DNA from: Chakrabartia godavariana
GTDB lineage: Bacteria; Pseudomonadota; Alphaproteobacteria; Sphingomonadales; Sphingomonadaceae
Direction: 5' to 3'
DNA: 64,000 nt
NCBI GenBank assembly: GCA_005518185.1
Contig: RKSN01000003.1
Location: 682,001-746,000, forward strand
The notes under the pieces are model-generated. The model saw only the letters and a program-made list of their open reading frames with translations, ran no database searches and had not been told where the DNA came from. Each line of letters opens with the position of its first letter. The first letter of the stretch is position 1. A program made the position numbers and the translations under genes. This document shows positions 1 to 8,696 of the stretch, piece by piece.

Positions 1-675
1 GTCGAGACGGATGCCCGGGCCCATCGAAGAGCTGATCGCAGCCTTCTTCAGGTACTTGCCCTTGGCGCCCGACGGCTTGGCACGCACGATCGCGGAGACG
101 AGCGCGTCGAAGTTTTCGCGCAGGTCTTCGGCCGAGAACGAGGCCTTGCCGATGCCGGAGTGGATGATGCCGGCCTTTTCGACGCGGTATTCAACCTGGC
201 CACCCTTGGCGTCCTTGACGGCCTGGCCGACGTTCGGCGTCACGGTGCCGAGCTTCGGGTTCGGCATCATGCCCTTCGGACCCAGGATCTTGGCGACGCG
301 GCCGACGAGGCCCATCATGTCCGGGGTCGCGATGCAGCGGTCGAAATCGATGTTGCCGTTGGTGATCTGTTCGATCAGGTCGTCGGCACCCACCACGTCT
401 GCGCCGGCTGCGCGGGCTTCCTCAGCCTTGGCATCCTTGGCGAACACGGCGACGCGAACGGTCTTGCCGGTGCCCTTGGGCAGCGACACGACGCCGCGGA
501 CCATCTGGTCGGCGTGACGCGGGTCGACGCCGAGGTTCAGCGCGACTTCGATTGTCTCGTCAAACTTGGCGGTGGCGTGTTCCTTGATCAGCGCGATGGC
601 TTCGGTGACGCCATACAGCTTTTCACGATCAATCGCGGTGGCCAGCTTCTTGGCCTTCTTGCTCTGGAATGACAT
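1..675 (-). CDS. rplA: 50S ribosomal protein L1 (cut at window edge)
   Basis: Ribosomal protein L1 forms the L1 stalk of the large subunit, helps release deacylated tRNA from the E site, and in many bacteria represses translation of its own operon. The reading frame starts at the ATG read from 675 and runs off the left edge of the window after 225 codons; the family is about 230 residues, so only a few C-terminal residues are missing. The N-terminus begins [12 protein letters not shown], and the RNA-binding segment with [12 protein letters not shown] is present, which is diagnostic of L1. It lies 4 bp downstream of rplK in the conserved secE-nusG-rplK-rplA order. Identification is certain; the exact C-terminus is not visible. 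Confidence 0.97.
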   Translation of the reverse strand, partial: MSFQSKKAKKLATAIDREKLYGVTEAIALIKEHATAKFDETIEVALNLGVDPRHADQMVRGVVSLPKGTGKTVRVAVFAKDAKAEEARAAGADVVGADDLIEQITNGNIDFDRCIATPDMMGLVGRVAKILGPKGMMPNPKLGTVTPNVGQAVKDAKGGQVEYRVEKAGIIHSGIGKASFSAEDLRENFDALVSAIVRAKPSGAKGKYLKKAAISSSMGPGIRLD

Positions 676-679
676 GGGT

Positions 680-1111
680 TCAGCCCTCCACCACTTCGAG
701 GCCCATCGAACGGGCAGAGCCTTCGATGATGCGCGTTGCCGACTCGATGTCGTTTGCGTTCAGGTCCTTCATCTTCGCTTCCGCGATTTCGGACAGCTTC
801 GAACGGGCGATCGTGCCGATGCTCGCCTTGCCGGGTTCCTTCGAACCCTTGTCGAGCTTGGCGGCCTTCTTGATCAGATAGGTCGCCGGCGGGGTCTTCG
901 TGACGAAGGTGAAGCTCTTGTCTGCAAACACGGTGATCACCGTCGGGATCGGCATGCCCTTTTCGAGCTCCGTCGTCGCCGCGTTGAACGCCTTGCAGAA
1001 TTCCATGATGTTCACGCCGCGCTGACCCAGAGCCGGGCCGATCGGGGGTGAGGGATTTGCGGCGCCCGCGGGCACCTGCAGCTTGATATAGCCGTCAATC
1101 TTCTTGGCCAT
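680..1111 (-). CDS. rplK: 50S ribosomal protein L11
   Basis: L11 binds the GTPase-associated region of 23S rRNA, supports factor-dependent steps of translation and is needed for RelA activation by stalled ribosomes. The 143-residue product matches the usual length. It begins [16 protein letters not shown] and carries the proline-rich [13 protein letters not shown] segment of the N-terminal domain, followed by the rRNA-binding C-terminal domain ending near [16 protein letters not shown]. It is followed after 4 bp by rplA, so the two are cotranscribed and probably share translational autocontrol by L1. A 116-bp gap separates it from nusG upstream. Confidence 0.98.
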   Translation of the reverse strand: MAKKIDGYIKLQVPAGAANPSPPIGPALGQRGVNIMEFCKAFNAATTELEKGMPIPTVITVFADKSFTFVTKTPPATYLIKKAAKLDKGSKEPGKASIGTIARSKLSEIAEAKMKDLNANDIESATRIIEGSARSMGLEVVEG

Positions 1112-1206
1112 TATGCACTCACTCTATAGGTGGGCAGCCACGCTCTGCGCTTCGCCCGGTTCAAGTTTAGCGGTCCAGACGGGGTGGCCCCCTCCCGCAG
1201 CTATAA

Positions 1207-1222
1207 GGAGCCCGAAGGCTCC
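1207..1222 (-). terminator. Short stem-loop between nusG and rplK
   Basis: A perfect 6-bp stem (GGAGCC/GGCTCC) closes a tetraloop that reads TTCG on the transcribed minus strand, a very stable loop. It lies just downstream of the nusG stop and about 95 bp before the rplK start. Only a weak TTAT follows, so it is more likely a partial terminator, a processing site or an mRNA-stabilising hairpin than a full terminator. Function is inferred. Confidence 0.35.
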
Positions 1223-1227
1223 AAATC

Positions 1228-1764
1228 TCATTTCATCCGTTCGACCTGTTCGAACTCGAGCTCGACCGGAGTCGGGCGACCGAAGATCGACACGGACACC
1301 TTCACTCGGCCCTTGTCGAAATCGAGTTCCTCGACAAGACCGTTGAAGCTCGCGAACGGACCTTCCAGCACCTTGACCTGATCGCCGATTTCGTAATCGA
1401 CGCGGATCTGCTGCTTCGGTGCGGCGGCGGCTTCTTCCTTGGTGTTCAGGATGCGCGCGGCTTCAGCTTCGCTGATCGCCTGCGGCTTGCCCATCGATCC
1501 GAGGAAACCCGTCACCTTCGGCTGGTTCTTGATGAGGTGGTACACGTCATCATTCATGTTCAGCTTGGCAAGGACATAGCCCGGGAAGAACTTGCGTTCC
1601 GACTGGACCTTCTTGCCGCGGCGGATTTCGGTCACGGTTTCAACCGGGACTTCGACCGCATCGACGAGCGCTTCGAGGCCGAGACGCTGCGCGTCCGCCA
1701 GAATCGCGTCGCGAACCTTGTTCTCAAAGCCCGAATAGGCGTGAATGATGTACCAGCGTGACAT
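1228..1764 (-). CDS. nusG: Transcription termination/antitermination protein NusG
   Basis: NusG binds RNA polymerase through its N-terminal NGN domain and suppresses pausing; its C-terminal KOW domain contacts Rho or ribosomal protein S10. The 178-residue product starts MSRWYIIHAYSGFENKV, the classic NusG N-terminus. It has the FPGYVLAKL segment in the middle and a KOW domain near the end (VKVLEGPFASFNGLVEE). It follows secE after 19 bp in the same direction, the standard bacterial arrangement. Confidence 0.98.
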   Translation of the reverse strand: MSRWYIIHAYSGFENKVRDAILADAQRLGLEALVDAVEVPVETVTEIRRGKKVQSERKFFPGYVLAKLNMNDDVYHLIKNQPKVTGFLGSMGKPQAISEAEAARILNTKEEAAAAPKQQIRVDYEIGDQVKVLEGPFASFNGLVEELDFDKGRVKVSVSIFGRPTPVELEFEQVERMK

Positions 1765-1783
1765 GTTCTTCTTTTCTTGTGCG

Positions 1784-1981
1784 TCAGGAAGCGAGGCTCA
1801 GCAGCGTCTTCACGATCCAGCTGAACACCGAATCGACGCCGAGAAAGAACAGACCAAGGATCGTCGTCATGATGATCACCATGACAACGGTCATGCCGGT
1901 TTCACGGCCCGTCGGCCAAGTTACCTTGGCAGTTTCGGCCCGGACCTGCCGGATGAACTCGCTTGGGCTGGTCTTTGCCAT
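1784..1981 (-). CDS. secE: Preprotein translocase subunit SecE
   Basis: SecE is the small essential membrane subunit that clamps SecY in the SecYEG protein-conducting channel. The 65-residue product is of the short, single-membrane-span type found in alphaproteobacteria. It has a conserved amphipathic segment (PSEFIRQVRAETAKVTWPTGRET) followed by one hydrophobic helix (MTVVMVIIMTTILGLFFLGVD) and a short tail. It is the first gene of the secE-nusG-rplK-rplA group, downstream of tRNA-Trp, and a purine-rich Shine-Dalgarno stretch precedes its ATG. Confidence 0.96.
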   Translation of the reverse strand: MAKTSPSEFIRQVRAETAKVTWPTGRETGMTVVMVIIMTTILGLFFLGVDSVFSWIVKTLLSLAS

Positions 1982-2189
1982 GAACCCTTCTTCCGTCCTT
2001 CAAAAACTTGTTTCGCCAACAGGGCCGCCGCCGGAAAAACCGGCAAATGCAAAACCCTGATGTCGGGATGGGCCGCCACTAGTCGGCTTTTGGCGGAAAA
2101 GCAAGCGTCACATGGGGTTTGCGCTTCCGCGACGGACATAGGGCCAGTCTCCCTCGATTCGCGAAAGTGAAGTCTGCGATTCGGGAAAC

Positions 2190-2265
2190 TGGCAGGAGCG
2201 GAGGGACTCGAACCCACGGCCCTCGGTTTTGGAGACCGATGCTCTACCAACTGAGCTACGCTCCT
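2190..2265 (-). tRNA. tRNA-Trp (CCA anticodon)
   Basis: On the minus strand the sequence folds as a full cloverleaf: acceptor AGGAGCG pairs with CGCTCCT, the D-arm begins GCTCAGTTGG, the anticodon loop is CTCCAAA with anticodon CCA, and the T-arm carries GGTTCGAGTC. Discriminator G and an encoded 3' CCA are present. It lies upstream of secE, the usual position of tRNA-Trp. Confidence 0.97.
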
Positions 2266-2381
2266 ATGGCCAGACGGCGCGAATAGCGAAGCGACCGCGC
2301 CCGCGCAAGCGAAAGGGTGCAGGTAAAATCAGCCTGCTTTGCGGGATTGTCTCCAACCCGTCCTTGCGTCATCACGTCTGC

Positions 2382-2978
2382 GTGTCCAACGCCTCCAATT
2401 CCTCCGAGACCGTGTTCAAGGCCCGTCGCGTCGCTGAAGACCGGGCGCGGTTGACGCAGGCGCTCATCCGCACCGGGCGGGGCGACAGATCCGCTTTTGA
2501 AACACTCTACCGCAGCACATCGGCGAAACTATTTGGCGTTTGCCTGCGTATCTTCGGAGAACGCAGCGATGCCGAGGATGCTTTGCAGGACGCGTATGTC
2601 ACCATCTGGAACAAGGCCGCCAGCTATGATCCTGCGCGCGCAAGCCCGATCACCTGGCTGGTGACGGTGGCGCGCAACCGTGCGATTGACCGTCTGCGCG
2701 CGTCCGGAAAGGGTGGCCTGGCGCCGCTTGACGAGGCGGCGGAGGTTGCGGATCCGACGCCAGATGCGGAACAGGCCCTGCTGCTGCGGCGCGAGACGGA
2801 CGCATTGTCCGGATGTATCGGTGCGCTGGAGGCACGGGACGCCCAGTTTATTCGGGCCGCCTTTCTTGGTGGCGCCACCTATGCCGAGCTGGCAGAGCAG
2901 GAGCGGGCACCGTTGGGGACGGTGAAGAGCCGCATACGCCGTGCGCTGCTCCGGCTGCGGGAGTGTCTCGACCAATGA
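2382..2978 (+). CDS. ECF sigma factor, SigK-like
   Basis: An extracytoplasmic-function sigma factor directing RNA polymerase to a small regulon under control of the membrane anti-sigma factor encoded next door. The product is about 198 residues. Region 2 is seen at YRSTSAKLFGVCLRIF..DAEDALQDAYVTIW and SPITWLVTVARNRAIDRLR. Region 4 is seen at the C-terminus with a helix-turn-helix (GATYAELAEQERAPLGTVKSRIRRAL). There is no ATG near the expected N-terminus. The GTG at 2382 is chosen; GTG 2412 is an alternative, and neither has a strong ribosome-binding site. The stop overlaps the next start as ATGA, implying translational coupling. Confidence 0.88.
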   Translation: MSNASNSSETVFKARRVAEDRARLTQALIRTGRGDRSAFETLYRSTSAKLFGVCLRIFGERSDAEDALQDAYVTIWNKAASYDPARASPITWLVTVARNRAIDRLRASGKGGLAPLDEAAEVADPTPDAEQALLLRRETDALSGCIGALEARDAQFIRAAFLGGATYAELAEQERAPLGTVKSRIRRALLRLRECLDQ

Positions 2979-3673
2979 CCAAGGGCGTGCTTTCTGAAGA
3001 CGATATCGCACTGGCGGGCGAATTTGCGCTTGGCCTGTTGCAGGGTGCGGATGCGGGACTTGCATCGGCGCGCATGGCAGGCGACCCGGCTTTTGCTGCC
3101 GAAGTCGAGGCCTGGCAGGCACGGCTGGCGCCGCTTGCCGAGGCGGATGCGCAGGCCGTTTCGCCCGATCTGTGGGATCGGATCGTGACGTCTCTGCCGC
3201 AACCGCAGGGGGACAGTGCGCCCGCGCGCCTCTTGCGCCTTTGGCAGGGTCTGGCCGCAGCCTCGACCGCAGCGGCCGCAGTTTTTGCATTGTTGCTGGT
3301 GACACGCCCGGCGCCGCCGGTCCCGGTTCCGGTTGCACCGCAGCCGATGGTCGCCGCGCTATCGAGCACCGATGGCCCGACTGCGCTGACCGCGAGTTAT
3401 GATGCAGCAACGGGCAAGCTGCTGATGCAGCCTGTGCGCATGGATCTCGGACGCCGCTTCCCCGAACTCTGGCTGATCCCTGTCGGGGGCTCTGCCATTT
3501 CACTCGGGATGATCAACGCCAAGGGGGCCTCAATCGTCGTTGTGCCTGCGCCGCTGCGTGCGAAGATGGGGGCAGGCGTCACGCTTGCCATCACGCCGGA
3601 GCCAGCCGGTGGCGCGCCGGGCGGCAAGGCAACCGGCCCGGTTGTTGCTGCCGGCGTGATGACGTCGGCCTGA
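2975..3673 (+). CDS. Anti-sigma factor, RskA family
   Basis: A membrane-anchored anti-sigma factor predicted to hold the upstream ECF sigma factor inactive until an envelope signal arrives. The 232-residue product has a cytoplasmic N-terminal helical sigma-binding region (about residues 1-85), a single hydrophobic helix near residues 95-110 (GLAAASTAAAAVFALLLV), then a proline/valine-rich linker. The periplasmic C-terminal domain has the RskA-type features FPELWLIPVGG and SLGMINAKGAS. It starts inside the stop of the sigma gene (ATGA). In the known family, release depends on regulated intramembrane proteolysis; that is inference here. Confidence 0.88.
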   Translation: MTKGVLSEDDIALAGEFALGLLQGADAGLASARMAGDPAFAAEVEAWQARLAPLAEADAQAVSPDLWDRIVTSLPQPQGDSAPARLLRLWQGLAAASTAAAAVFALLLVTRPAPPVPVPVAPQPMVAALSSTDGPTALTASYDAATGKLLMQPVRMDLGRRFPELWLIPVGGSAISLGMINAKGASIVVVPAPLRAKMGAGVTLAITPEPAGGAPGGKATGPVVAAGVMTSA

Positions 3674-3721
3674 GTCTCCGGTCCCCCGTCTGTCCGGTCG
3701 TAAATTTTTTTGAGCGCCGTG

Positions 3722-3748
3722 CATCCGCACTGACGCTGCCTGCGTATC
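3722..3748 (+). promoter_or_regulatory. Candidate ECF-type promoter of the fasciclin gene
   Basis: CATCC at 3722-3726 and CGTATC at 3743-3748 are separated by 16 bases, 52 bases before the fasciclin start. The pair resembles -35 and -10 elements described for SigK-type ECF sigma factors, and a SigK-like gene lies just upstream. I did not find the same pair before the sigma gene itself. Confidence 0.4.
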
Positions 3749-3754
3749 TCCGCC

Positions 3755-3777
3755 CGTATCCGTTCCCCCTGGATACG
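3755..3777. promoter_or_regulatory. Inverted repeat upstream of the fasciclin gene
   Basis: CGTATCC (3755-3761) and GGATACG (3771-3777) form a perfect 7-bp inverted repeat with 9 bases between. It sits between the candidate promoter and the start codon, so it would lie in the 5' untranslated region as an operator or hairpin. It also repeats the CGTATC -10 hexamer. Function is not known. Confidence 0.4.
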
Positions 3778-3799
3778 ATATCGGAAAAGGACGCAGTCT

Positions 3800-4339
3800 A
3801 TGAAAATGTCGTTTCTCGCGATTTGCGCCGCCGCCAGCCTTTCGGTTGCTGCAACGGCGGGCGTTCCCATGGTCGGTGGTGCGGCCATGTACCCCAGCAA
3901 GACCATCGTTCAGAATGCATCCCAGGCAAATAATCTCACCACTCTGGTCGCGGCGGTAAAGGCCGCCGGGCTTGTCGATACGCTGTCGAGCCCCGGCCCG
4001 TTCACTGTCTTCGCACCGACCGACGCGGCCTTTGCGAAGCTCCCTGCGGGCACCGTCGAAACGCTGATCAAGCCGGAAAACAAGCCGACGCTGACCACGA
4101 TCCTGACCTATCACGTGGTTGCGGGCCGTTATTCCAGCCACCAGATCGCCGATGCGATCAAGGCCGGCAAGGGCAAGGCGCGCTTCACCACCGTGCAGGG
4201 CCAGCCTCTTGTCGCCACGATGATGGGCAAGAAGCTTGTCCTGACCGATGCAAAGGGTGGCAAGTCTGTGGTTTCGATGGCCGATGTGGGTCAGTCAAAC
4301 GGCGTGGTGCACGTCATTGATACTGTTCTGATGCCCTAA
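3800..4339 (+). CDS. Secreted fasciclin (FAS1) domain protein
   Basis: A 179-residue exported protein with one FAS1 domain, a fold associated with cell-surface adhesion. The N-terminus is a signal peptide (MKMSFLAICAAASLSVAATAG). The FAS1 domain covers most of the rest, with the hallmark TVFAPTDAAFAKLP (about residues 72-85), the central LTYHVVAGRY and the terminal NGVVHVIDTVLMP. It is the third gene of the sigma/anti-sigma/fasciclin cassette but is separated from the anti-sigma gene by 126 bp containing a candidate promoter, so it may be a direct target of the sigma factor. A strong terminator follows. Confidence 0.93.
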   Translation: MKMSFLAICAAASLSVAATAGVPMVGGAAMYPSKTIVQNASQANNLTTLVAAVKAAGLVDTLSSPGPFTVFAPTDAAFAKLPAGTVETLIKPENKPTLTTILTYHVVAGRYSSHQIADAIKAGKGKARFTTVQGQPLVATMMGKKLVLTDAKGGKSVVSMADVGQSNGVVHVIDTVLMP

Positions 4340-4408
4340 GACTCGGAGCGTATTCTGGCGGTCTGCGACCCTGTCCGTCAGAATTCCGAAGGCGCCCCCT
4401 CGGCGCCG

Positions 4409-4446
4409 CGCGGTCCGCTCTCACCAGAGCGGGCCGCGTTTGTTTT
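4409..4446 (+). terminator. Rho-independent terminator after the fasciclin gene
   Basis: A 13-bp GC-rich stem (4409-4421 with 4426-4438, one G-T pair) with a CACC loop is followed by TTTGTTTT. It ends transcription of the sigma/anti-sigma/fasciclin group just before the convergent GGDEF/EAL gene. Confidence 0.88.
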
Positions 4447-6812
4447 CAGGCGACGGCCCGCTCCCCGCGACCGTCAGCCAGCAGGCGGCGGGCATCGGTG
4501 GCGGGCATCGGACGGCCGAAGAGATATCCTTGGATCTTGCGGCAGCCGAGCTGGCAGATCATCTTGTATTCCTCTTCGGTTTCCACGCCTTCGGCCGTCG
4601 TCACCATGCCCAGGCTGTCGGCCAGCGCGACGACCGCGCGGATGATGGCGAGGCTTTCGGGCGCATTGCGGGCGGCGCCCTGCACGAACGACCGGTCGAC
4701 CTTGATCGTGTTGAACTTGGTCTTCGACAGATAGCCGAGCGAGGAATAGCCGGTGCCGAAATCATCAAGGGCCAGCCGGACGCCAAGCGCCATCAGCTGT
4801 TCGAGGATCTGCAGCGCAACGGTGCCTTCGCGCATGAACACGCTTTCGGTCACTTCAAGCTCAAGCCGCTGCGGCTGAAGCCCGCTTTGCGACAGCGCCT
4901 GCACCACCGAGGTCACGAAGTTCACGTCGGTCAGCTGTTCGGCCGACACGTTGACCGCGACGCGCACCGTTGTGGGCCAGGTGGCGGCTTCGGCGCAGGC
5001 GGTGCGCAGCACCCAGTCGCCAATCGGCGCGATCAGCCGCGTGTCTTCGGCGACGGGCACGAACTTGGCGGGTGAGACAGGGCCGAGTTCGGGATTGGTC
5101 CAGCGCAGCAGCGCCTCAAAGCTCTCGATGGCGCCCGTTTCCGCACTGACGACAGGCTGATAGTGGACTTCGAACTCGTTGCGCTCCAGCGCCTTGCGCA
5201 GCGCGATTTCGAGAACGCGCCGTTCCTCGGCATGGACGTGGAGCTGCGGTTCGTAGCAGTGGACCGCGCCCCCGCCCACATCCTTTGACCGGTAAAGCGC
5301 AAGGTCTGCCGAACGGATCAGCGTTTCAACGGTGCGCCCGTCGCGCGGGCCGGTCGCGGTGCCGACGCTGGCCCCGATGTACAGCGTGTGCTGGTCCACC
5401 TCATAGGGGCGCGACAGCGTGTCGATGATGTTCTGCGCGAATTTGGACAGGCGCTGCGGGTCGTTGGCGTCCTTGACGACAACCGCGAACTCGTCGCCGC
5501 CGAGGCGGCCGCAAATTTCATTGTCGGTCATGATCGAGCGCAGCCGTTCGGCCACGCGCGTCAGCAGGCGGTCGCCCAACGGATGGCCGAGCGTGTCGTT
5601 GACGGCCTTGAAACGATCAAGGTCGATCATCAGGAAGGCGCAGCGCCCGCGCCACCGGTCCGCTTCGGCCATCGCGTCGCCCAGGGCTTCTGTGATGTGG
5701 AGGCGGTTCGGCAGGCCGGTCAGCGTGTCATAGCGCGCCATGCGGTTGATCTTGTCGGCGGACCGGTGCGCTTCGGTCACGTCGGAACCGACGCCACGGA
5801 AACCGAGGAAGGACCCTGAGTCATCAAAGCGTGGGGAAGCCGACAATTCCCACCAATGGGTCTCGCCATTCACCTGCACGGGCAGGATGAGGTCGCTGAA
5901 ATTTTCGCGATTCTTGAGCTTTTCGGCGAGCACGCGCAGCGCGGCGGAGAAATTCCCCGCCTCCCACGAATCGCCGGCGAGAATCTCGAGGATCGGCTTG
6001 GCTTCAAGCTGTTCGGGCTGGAGGCCGAGCGCATAGGCAAAGCGCGGGGAGACGTGAGTCAGGCACTTGGACGCGTCGATCTGCCACATCCAGTCGCCGC
6101 CCGATTCTTCGAACTCGCGCAGCAGCAGGCTGACGACCTCGTCCTTTTCTGCAAGCTCGCTTTCAGCCGAGCGGTGCATGACAAAGGTCCGGCCATTGGC
6201 GAGGCAGCTGAGCATCAGGGCGCCGGAATAGGCAATGGCGGTCCCGGAAATGAGGGGCATGCCGTTATACCACATCATGGCGGCAAGGCTGAGCCCCGTG
6301 ACCGACAGGAATGCCGCGGTCGCCATCGGCACGGCCGACAGCGCCACAGTCATGCCCGCCATCAGCGCGGTCAGCACGGTCCAGATGCCAATCAGGCTTT
6401 CGGGCGCAGCGCCGGTGCCGAACAGCACAGGCGCGACCGCCCAGGCCGCCGCACCGATCAGGGTGATGCCGGTTTCGCGGTGGAGGTCGCCGCCGGTGGC
6501 AATGGGCGGGGTCCAGTTCCGTTCGCGCAGATGTGGCCAGGCCGAGACGGCGGCCATGACGATCGTGCCGAAGAACCAGAGGCCGAGCTTGAGCGGCGAG
6601 ACCGACGCCTTGAGCAGCATCAGGAGGACAATCGCCCCCAGAACGGAAATGACGAGCCGGGTGACGGCGAACCGCTTGACCACCGCCAGCTGCGCAGCGC
6701 GGACAATGCCCCAATCGGTGCCCGCCGGCTCGGTAAAGCCCAGGATGGAAAGCCAGCCGGGCACGCCCGGAGCGGTCGAATGGTTGTTTTTCCGTCTCAC
6801 CCGCAGGGCCAT
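4446..6812 (-). CDS. Membrane PAS-GGDEF-EAL protein (c-di-GMP turnover)
   Basis: A 788-residue bifunctional-type cyclic di-GMP protein. The N-terminal ~205 residues contain several hydrophobic helices forming a membrane sensor of unassigned type. A PAS-like domain follows (about 215-350, with GDWMWQIDASK and GFRGVGSDVTEAHR). The GGDEF domain carries an intact GGDEF at about 438-442 with a typical DTLTGLPNR start. The EAL domain has an intact EAL at about 566-568 plus VNVSAEQL, EVTESV, LDDFGTGYS, IKVDRSF and AEGVET, so both activities look possible. Which dominates cannot be read from sequence. It shares direction with the upstream acyl-AMP ligase, 60 bp away. Confidence 0.93.
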   Translation of the reverse strand: MALRVRRKNNHSTAPGVPGWLSILGFTEPAGTDWGIVRAAQLAVVKRFAVTRLVISVLGAIVLLMLLKASVSPLKLGLWFFGTIVMAAVSAWPHLRERNWTPPIATGGDLHRETGITLIGAAAWAVAPVLFGTGAAPESLIGIWTVLTALMAGMTVALSAVPMATAAFLSVTGLSLAAMMWYNGMPLISGTAIAYSGALMLSCLANGRTFVMHRSAESELAEKDEVVSLLLREFEESGGDWMWQIDASKCLTHVSPRFAYALGLQPEQLEAKPILEILAGDSWEAGNFSAALRVLAEKLKNRENFSDLILPVQVNGETHWWELSASPRFDDSGSFLGFRGVGSDVTEAHRSADKINRMARYDTLTGLPNRLHITEALGDAMAEADRWRGRCAFLMIDLDRFKAVNDTLGHPLGDRLLTRVAERLRSIMTDNEICGRLGGDEFAVVVKDANDPQRLSKFAQNIIDTLSRPYEVDQHTLYIGASVGTATGPRDGRTVETLIRSADLALYRSKDVGGGAVHCYEPQLHVHAEERRVLEIALRKALERNEFEVHYQPVVSAETGAIESFEALLRWTNPELGPVSPAKFVPVAEDTRLIAPIGDWVLRTACAEAATWPTTVRVAVNVSAEQLTDVNFVTSVVQALSQSGLQPQRLELEVTESVFMREGTVALQILEQLMALGVRLALDDFGTGYSSLGYLSKTKFNTIKVDRSFVQGAARNAPESLAIIRAVVALADSLGMVTTAEGVETEEEYKMICQLGCRKIQGYLFGRPMPATDARRLLADGRGERAVA

Positions 6813-6872
6813 AAGCCCAAAAGGGTTAGCGTTCCGTAAGCACTATTTCCGTTTTTTGCCGCCGAAACGGTG

Positions 6873-8663
6873 TCAGGCAGCCAGCGAATAGGGCTGGATT
6901 TCGCCCGACAGATAGAGGCGACGTGCCTTGGCCCGGCTGAGCTTGCCAGAGCTTGTGCGCGGCAGCGACCGGGGCGGAACCAGTTCCACCACGCAGTTCA
7001 TGCCCGTGATCGACCGGACCTTCTCACGGATGGCATCGCGCAGCTTCGCGCGCTCTTCGCCATCGGTGGTGCGGCAATGGACGAGGACGGCGGGCGATTC
7101 CTCGCCGCCGGGCGTCGTCACCGAGAAGGCGGCAATGTCGCCCTGCTTGAAGCCCGGCAGCTGTTCCACGGCCCACTCAATGTCCTGCGGCCAGTGGTTC
7201 TTGCCGTTGATGATGATCATGTCCTTGGCGCGGCCGACGACATAGAGATAGCCGCCCGACATATACCCCATGTCGCCCGTGTTGAGCCAGCCATGCTGCA
7301 GGCAGGCGGCGGTCGACTCCGGGTCGCGGAAATAGCTGTGCATGATCGAAGGACCGGCGGTCCAGACCTGACCGATCTGACGCTCGCCAAGCGGCGTGCC
7401 ATCATCGGCGCGGATCTCGACCGACATGTCGCGGCACGGCTTGCCGCAGTTGACGATCGCGCGGTAGCGCTGCGGCCGGTCGCCCGGCCAGTCCTCGCCC
7501 GACAGCTCGGATTCCTCGACCAGTTCAACGATGATGCCTTCGCCCGGCGGCATGATGGTGACGGCCAACGTCGCTTCGGCAAGGCCGTAGCTCGGAAGGA
7601 ACGCCTTGGCGCTGAACCCGGCTTCATGGAAGGCGTCGACGAAGCTCTGCATCACGTCGGGGCGGATCATGTCCGCGCCATTGCCGGCAATGCGCCAGCC
7701 CGACAGGTCGAAGCGTTCGGACACTTGGCTCTGGCTCGAGATGCGGCGCGCGCAGATGTCATAGCCGAAGGTCGGCGAATAGCTGATCGAGGTGTCACCG
7801 GCGCGGGTGTTGCGCGTGACGAGGTCCAGCCAGGCGAGCGGGCGCCGGGCAAAGTCCTCGGTCTTCATGTAATCGACCGACACCTGGTTGGCGACGACCG
7901 ACAGGAAGCAGCCGACAAGGCCCATGTCGTGATACCAGGGGAGCCAGGACACGCAGCGGTCGGTCTCGCCGACTTCCATGCCATGGCCGTGCGCGGCGAG
8001 GTTGTTGAGCAGCGCGTGGTGCGTAACCGCAACGCCGTGCGGAAAACGCGTCGATCCGCTCGAATATTGCAGATAGGCGATGTCGTCGGGCTTTGCCTCG
8101 GGCAGGGCCACAGGCGCGGCAGCGCGCGCGCCAAAGTCTTCCCAGCTGATCGTTTCAGCACCGACCGCACGGCCGGCATCGGGCGCCATCGTTTCGAGCG
8201 ACGCCGGATAGATGAGCATCTTCGGCTCGGCGCTCTGCATCTGCACGGCGAGCTGGTCGACATAGGAATCGCGACCGCCAAACGAGGTCGGCAGCGGCAG
8301 CGGCACCGGCCAGGCACCGGCATAGACCGTCCCGAAGAAGAGCGCGGCAAATTCCGGCGAGGTTTCGGCGATCAGCGCGATCCGGTCTCCGGGCTGGATG
8401 CCCTGCGCGATCAGGCGATACGCCATGTCGAGTGCGTCGCGACGCAGTTCGGCATAGGGATAGGGCCGCGCCAGATTGCCGCGCGGGTCATGGAAATTGA
8501 GCCCGCGCTGACCCGCGGCGGCATAATCGAGCGCCTCACCCAGCGTGCCGAAATCCGACATGCGCCGGGGCAGGCTGTCCCGCGTCGGCGTCGCCACCGG
8601 TGTGCTGTTCAGCGTCGTGGTCCGGTCAAGGTTGTCCTGCACCGAGATTTCCCACTTCTTCAT
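6873..8663 (-). CDS. Fatty acyl-AMP ligase (FAAL-type adenylate-forming enzyme)
   Basis: An adenylate-forming enzyme that activates fatty acids with ATP. FAAL members usually pass the acyl-AMP to a carrier protein rather than to CoA. The 596-residue product has the ATP-binding YSSGSTRFPHGV motif, the core SYGLAEATLA, the hinge region GRAKDMIIINGKNHWPQDIE and the C-terminal lysine loop PRTSSGKLSRAKAR. The segment SPTFGYDICARRI..FDLSGWRIAGNGADMIRP is typical of FAALs. The ATG at 8663 is chosen because an AAGAG stretch precedes it; a further in-frame ATG at 8696 has none. No polyketide or peptide synthetase is adjacent, so the acceptor is unknown. CoA ligation cannot be excluded. Confidence 0.88.
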   Translation of the reverse strand: MKKWEISVQDNLDRTTTLNSTPVATPTRDSLPRRMSDFGTLGEALDYAAAGQRGLNFHDPRGNLARPYPYAELRRDALDMAYRLIAQGIQPGDRIALIAETSPEFAALFFGTVYAGAWPVPLPLPTSFGGRDSYVDQLAVQMQSAEPKMLIYPASLETMAPDAGRAVGAETISWEDFGARAAAPVALPEAKPDDIAYLQYSSGSTRFPHGVAVTHHALLNNLAAHGHGMEVGETDRCVSWLPWYHDMGLVGCFLSVVANQVSVDYMKTEDFARRPLAWLDLVTRNTRAGDTSISYSPTFGYDICARRISSQSQVSERFDLSGWRIAGNGADMIRPDVMQSFVDAFHEAGFSAKAFLPSYGLAEATLAVTIMPPGEGIIVELVEESELSGEDWPGDRPQRYRAIVNCGKPCRDMSVEIRADDGTPLGERQIGQVWTAGPSIMHSYFRDPESTAACLQHGWLNTGDMGYMSGGYLYVVGRAKDMIIINGKNHWPQDIEWAVEQLPGFKQGDIAAFSVTTPGGEESPAVLVHCRTTDGEERAKLRDAIREKVRSITGMNCVVELVPPRSLPRTSSGKLSRAKARRLYLSGEIQPYSLAA

Positions 8664-8696
8664 GGCGCCGGCTCTTGGCCCATGCGCGCGTTGCAA

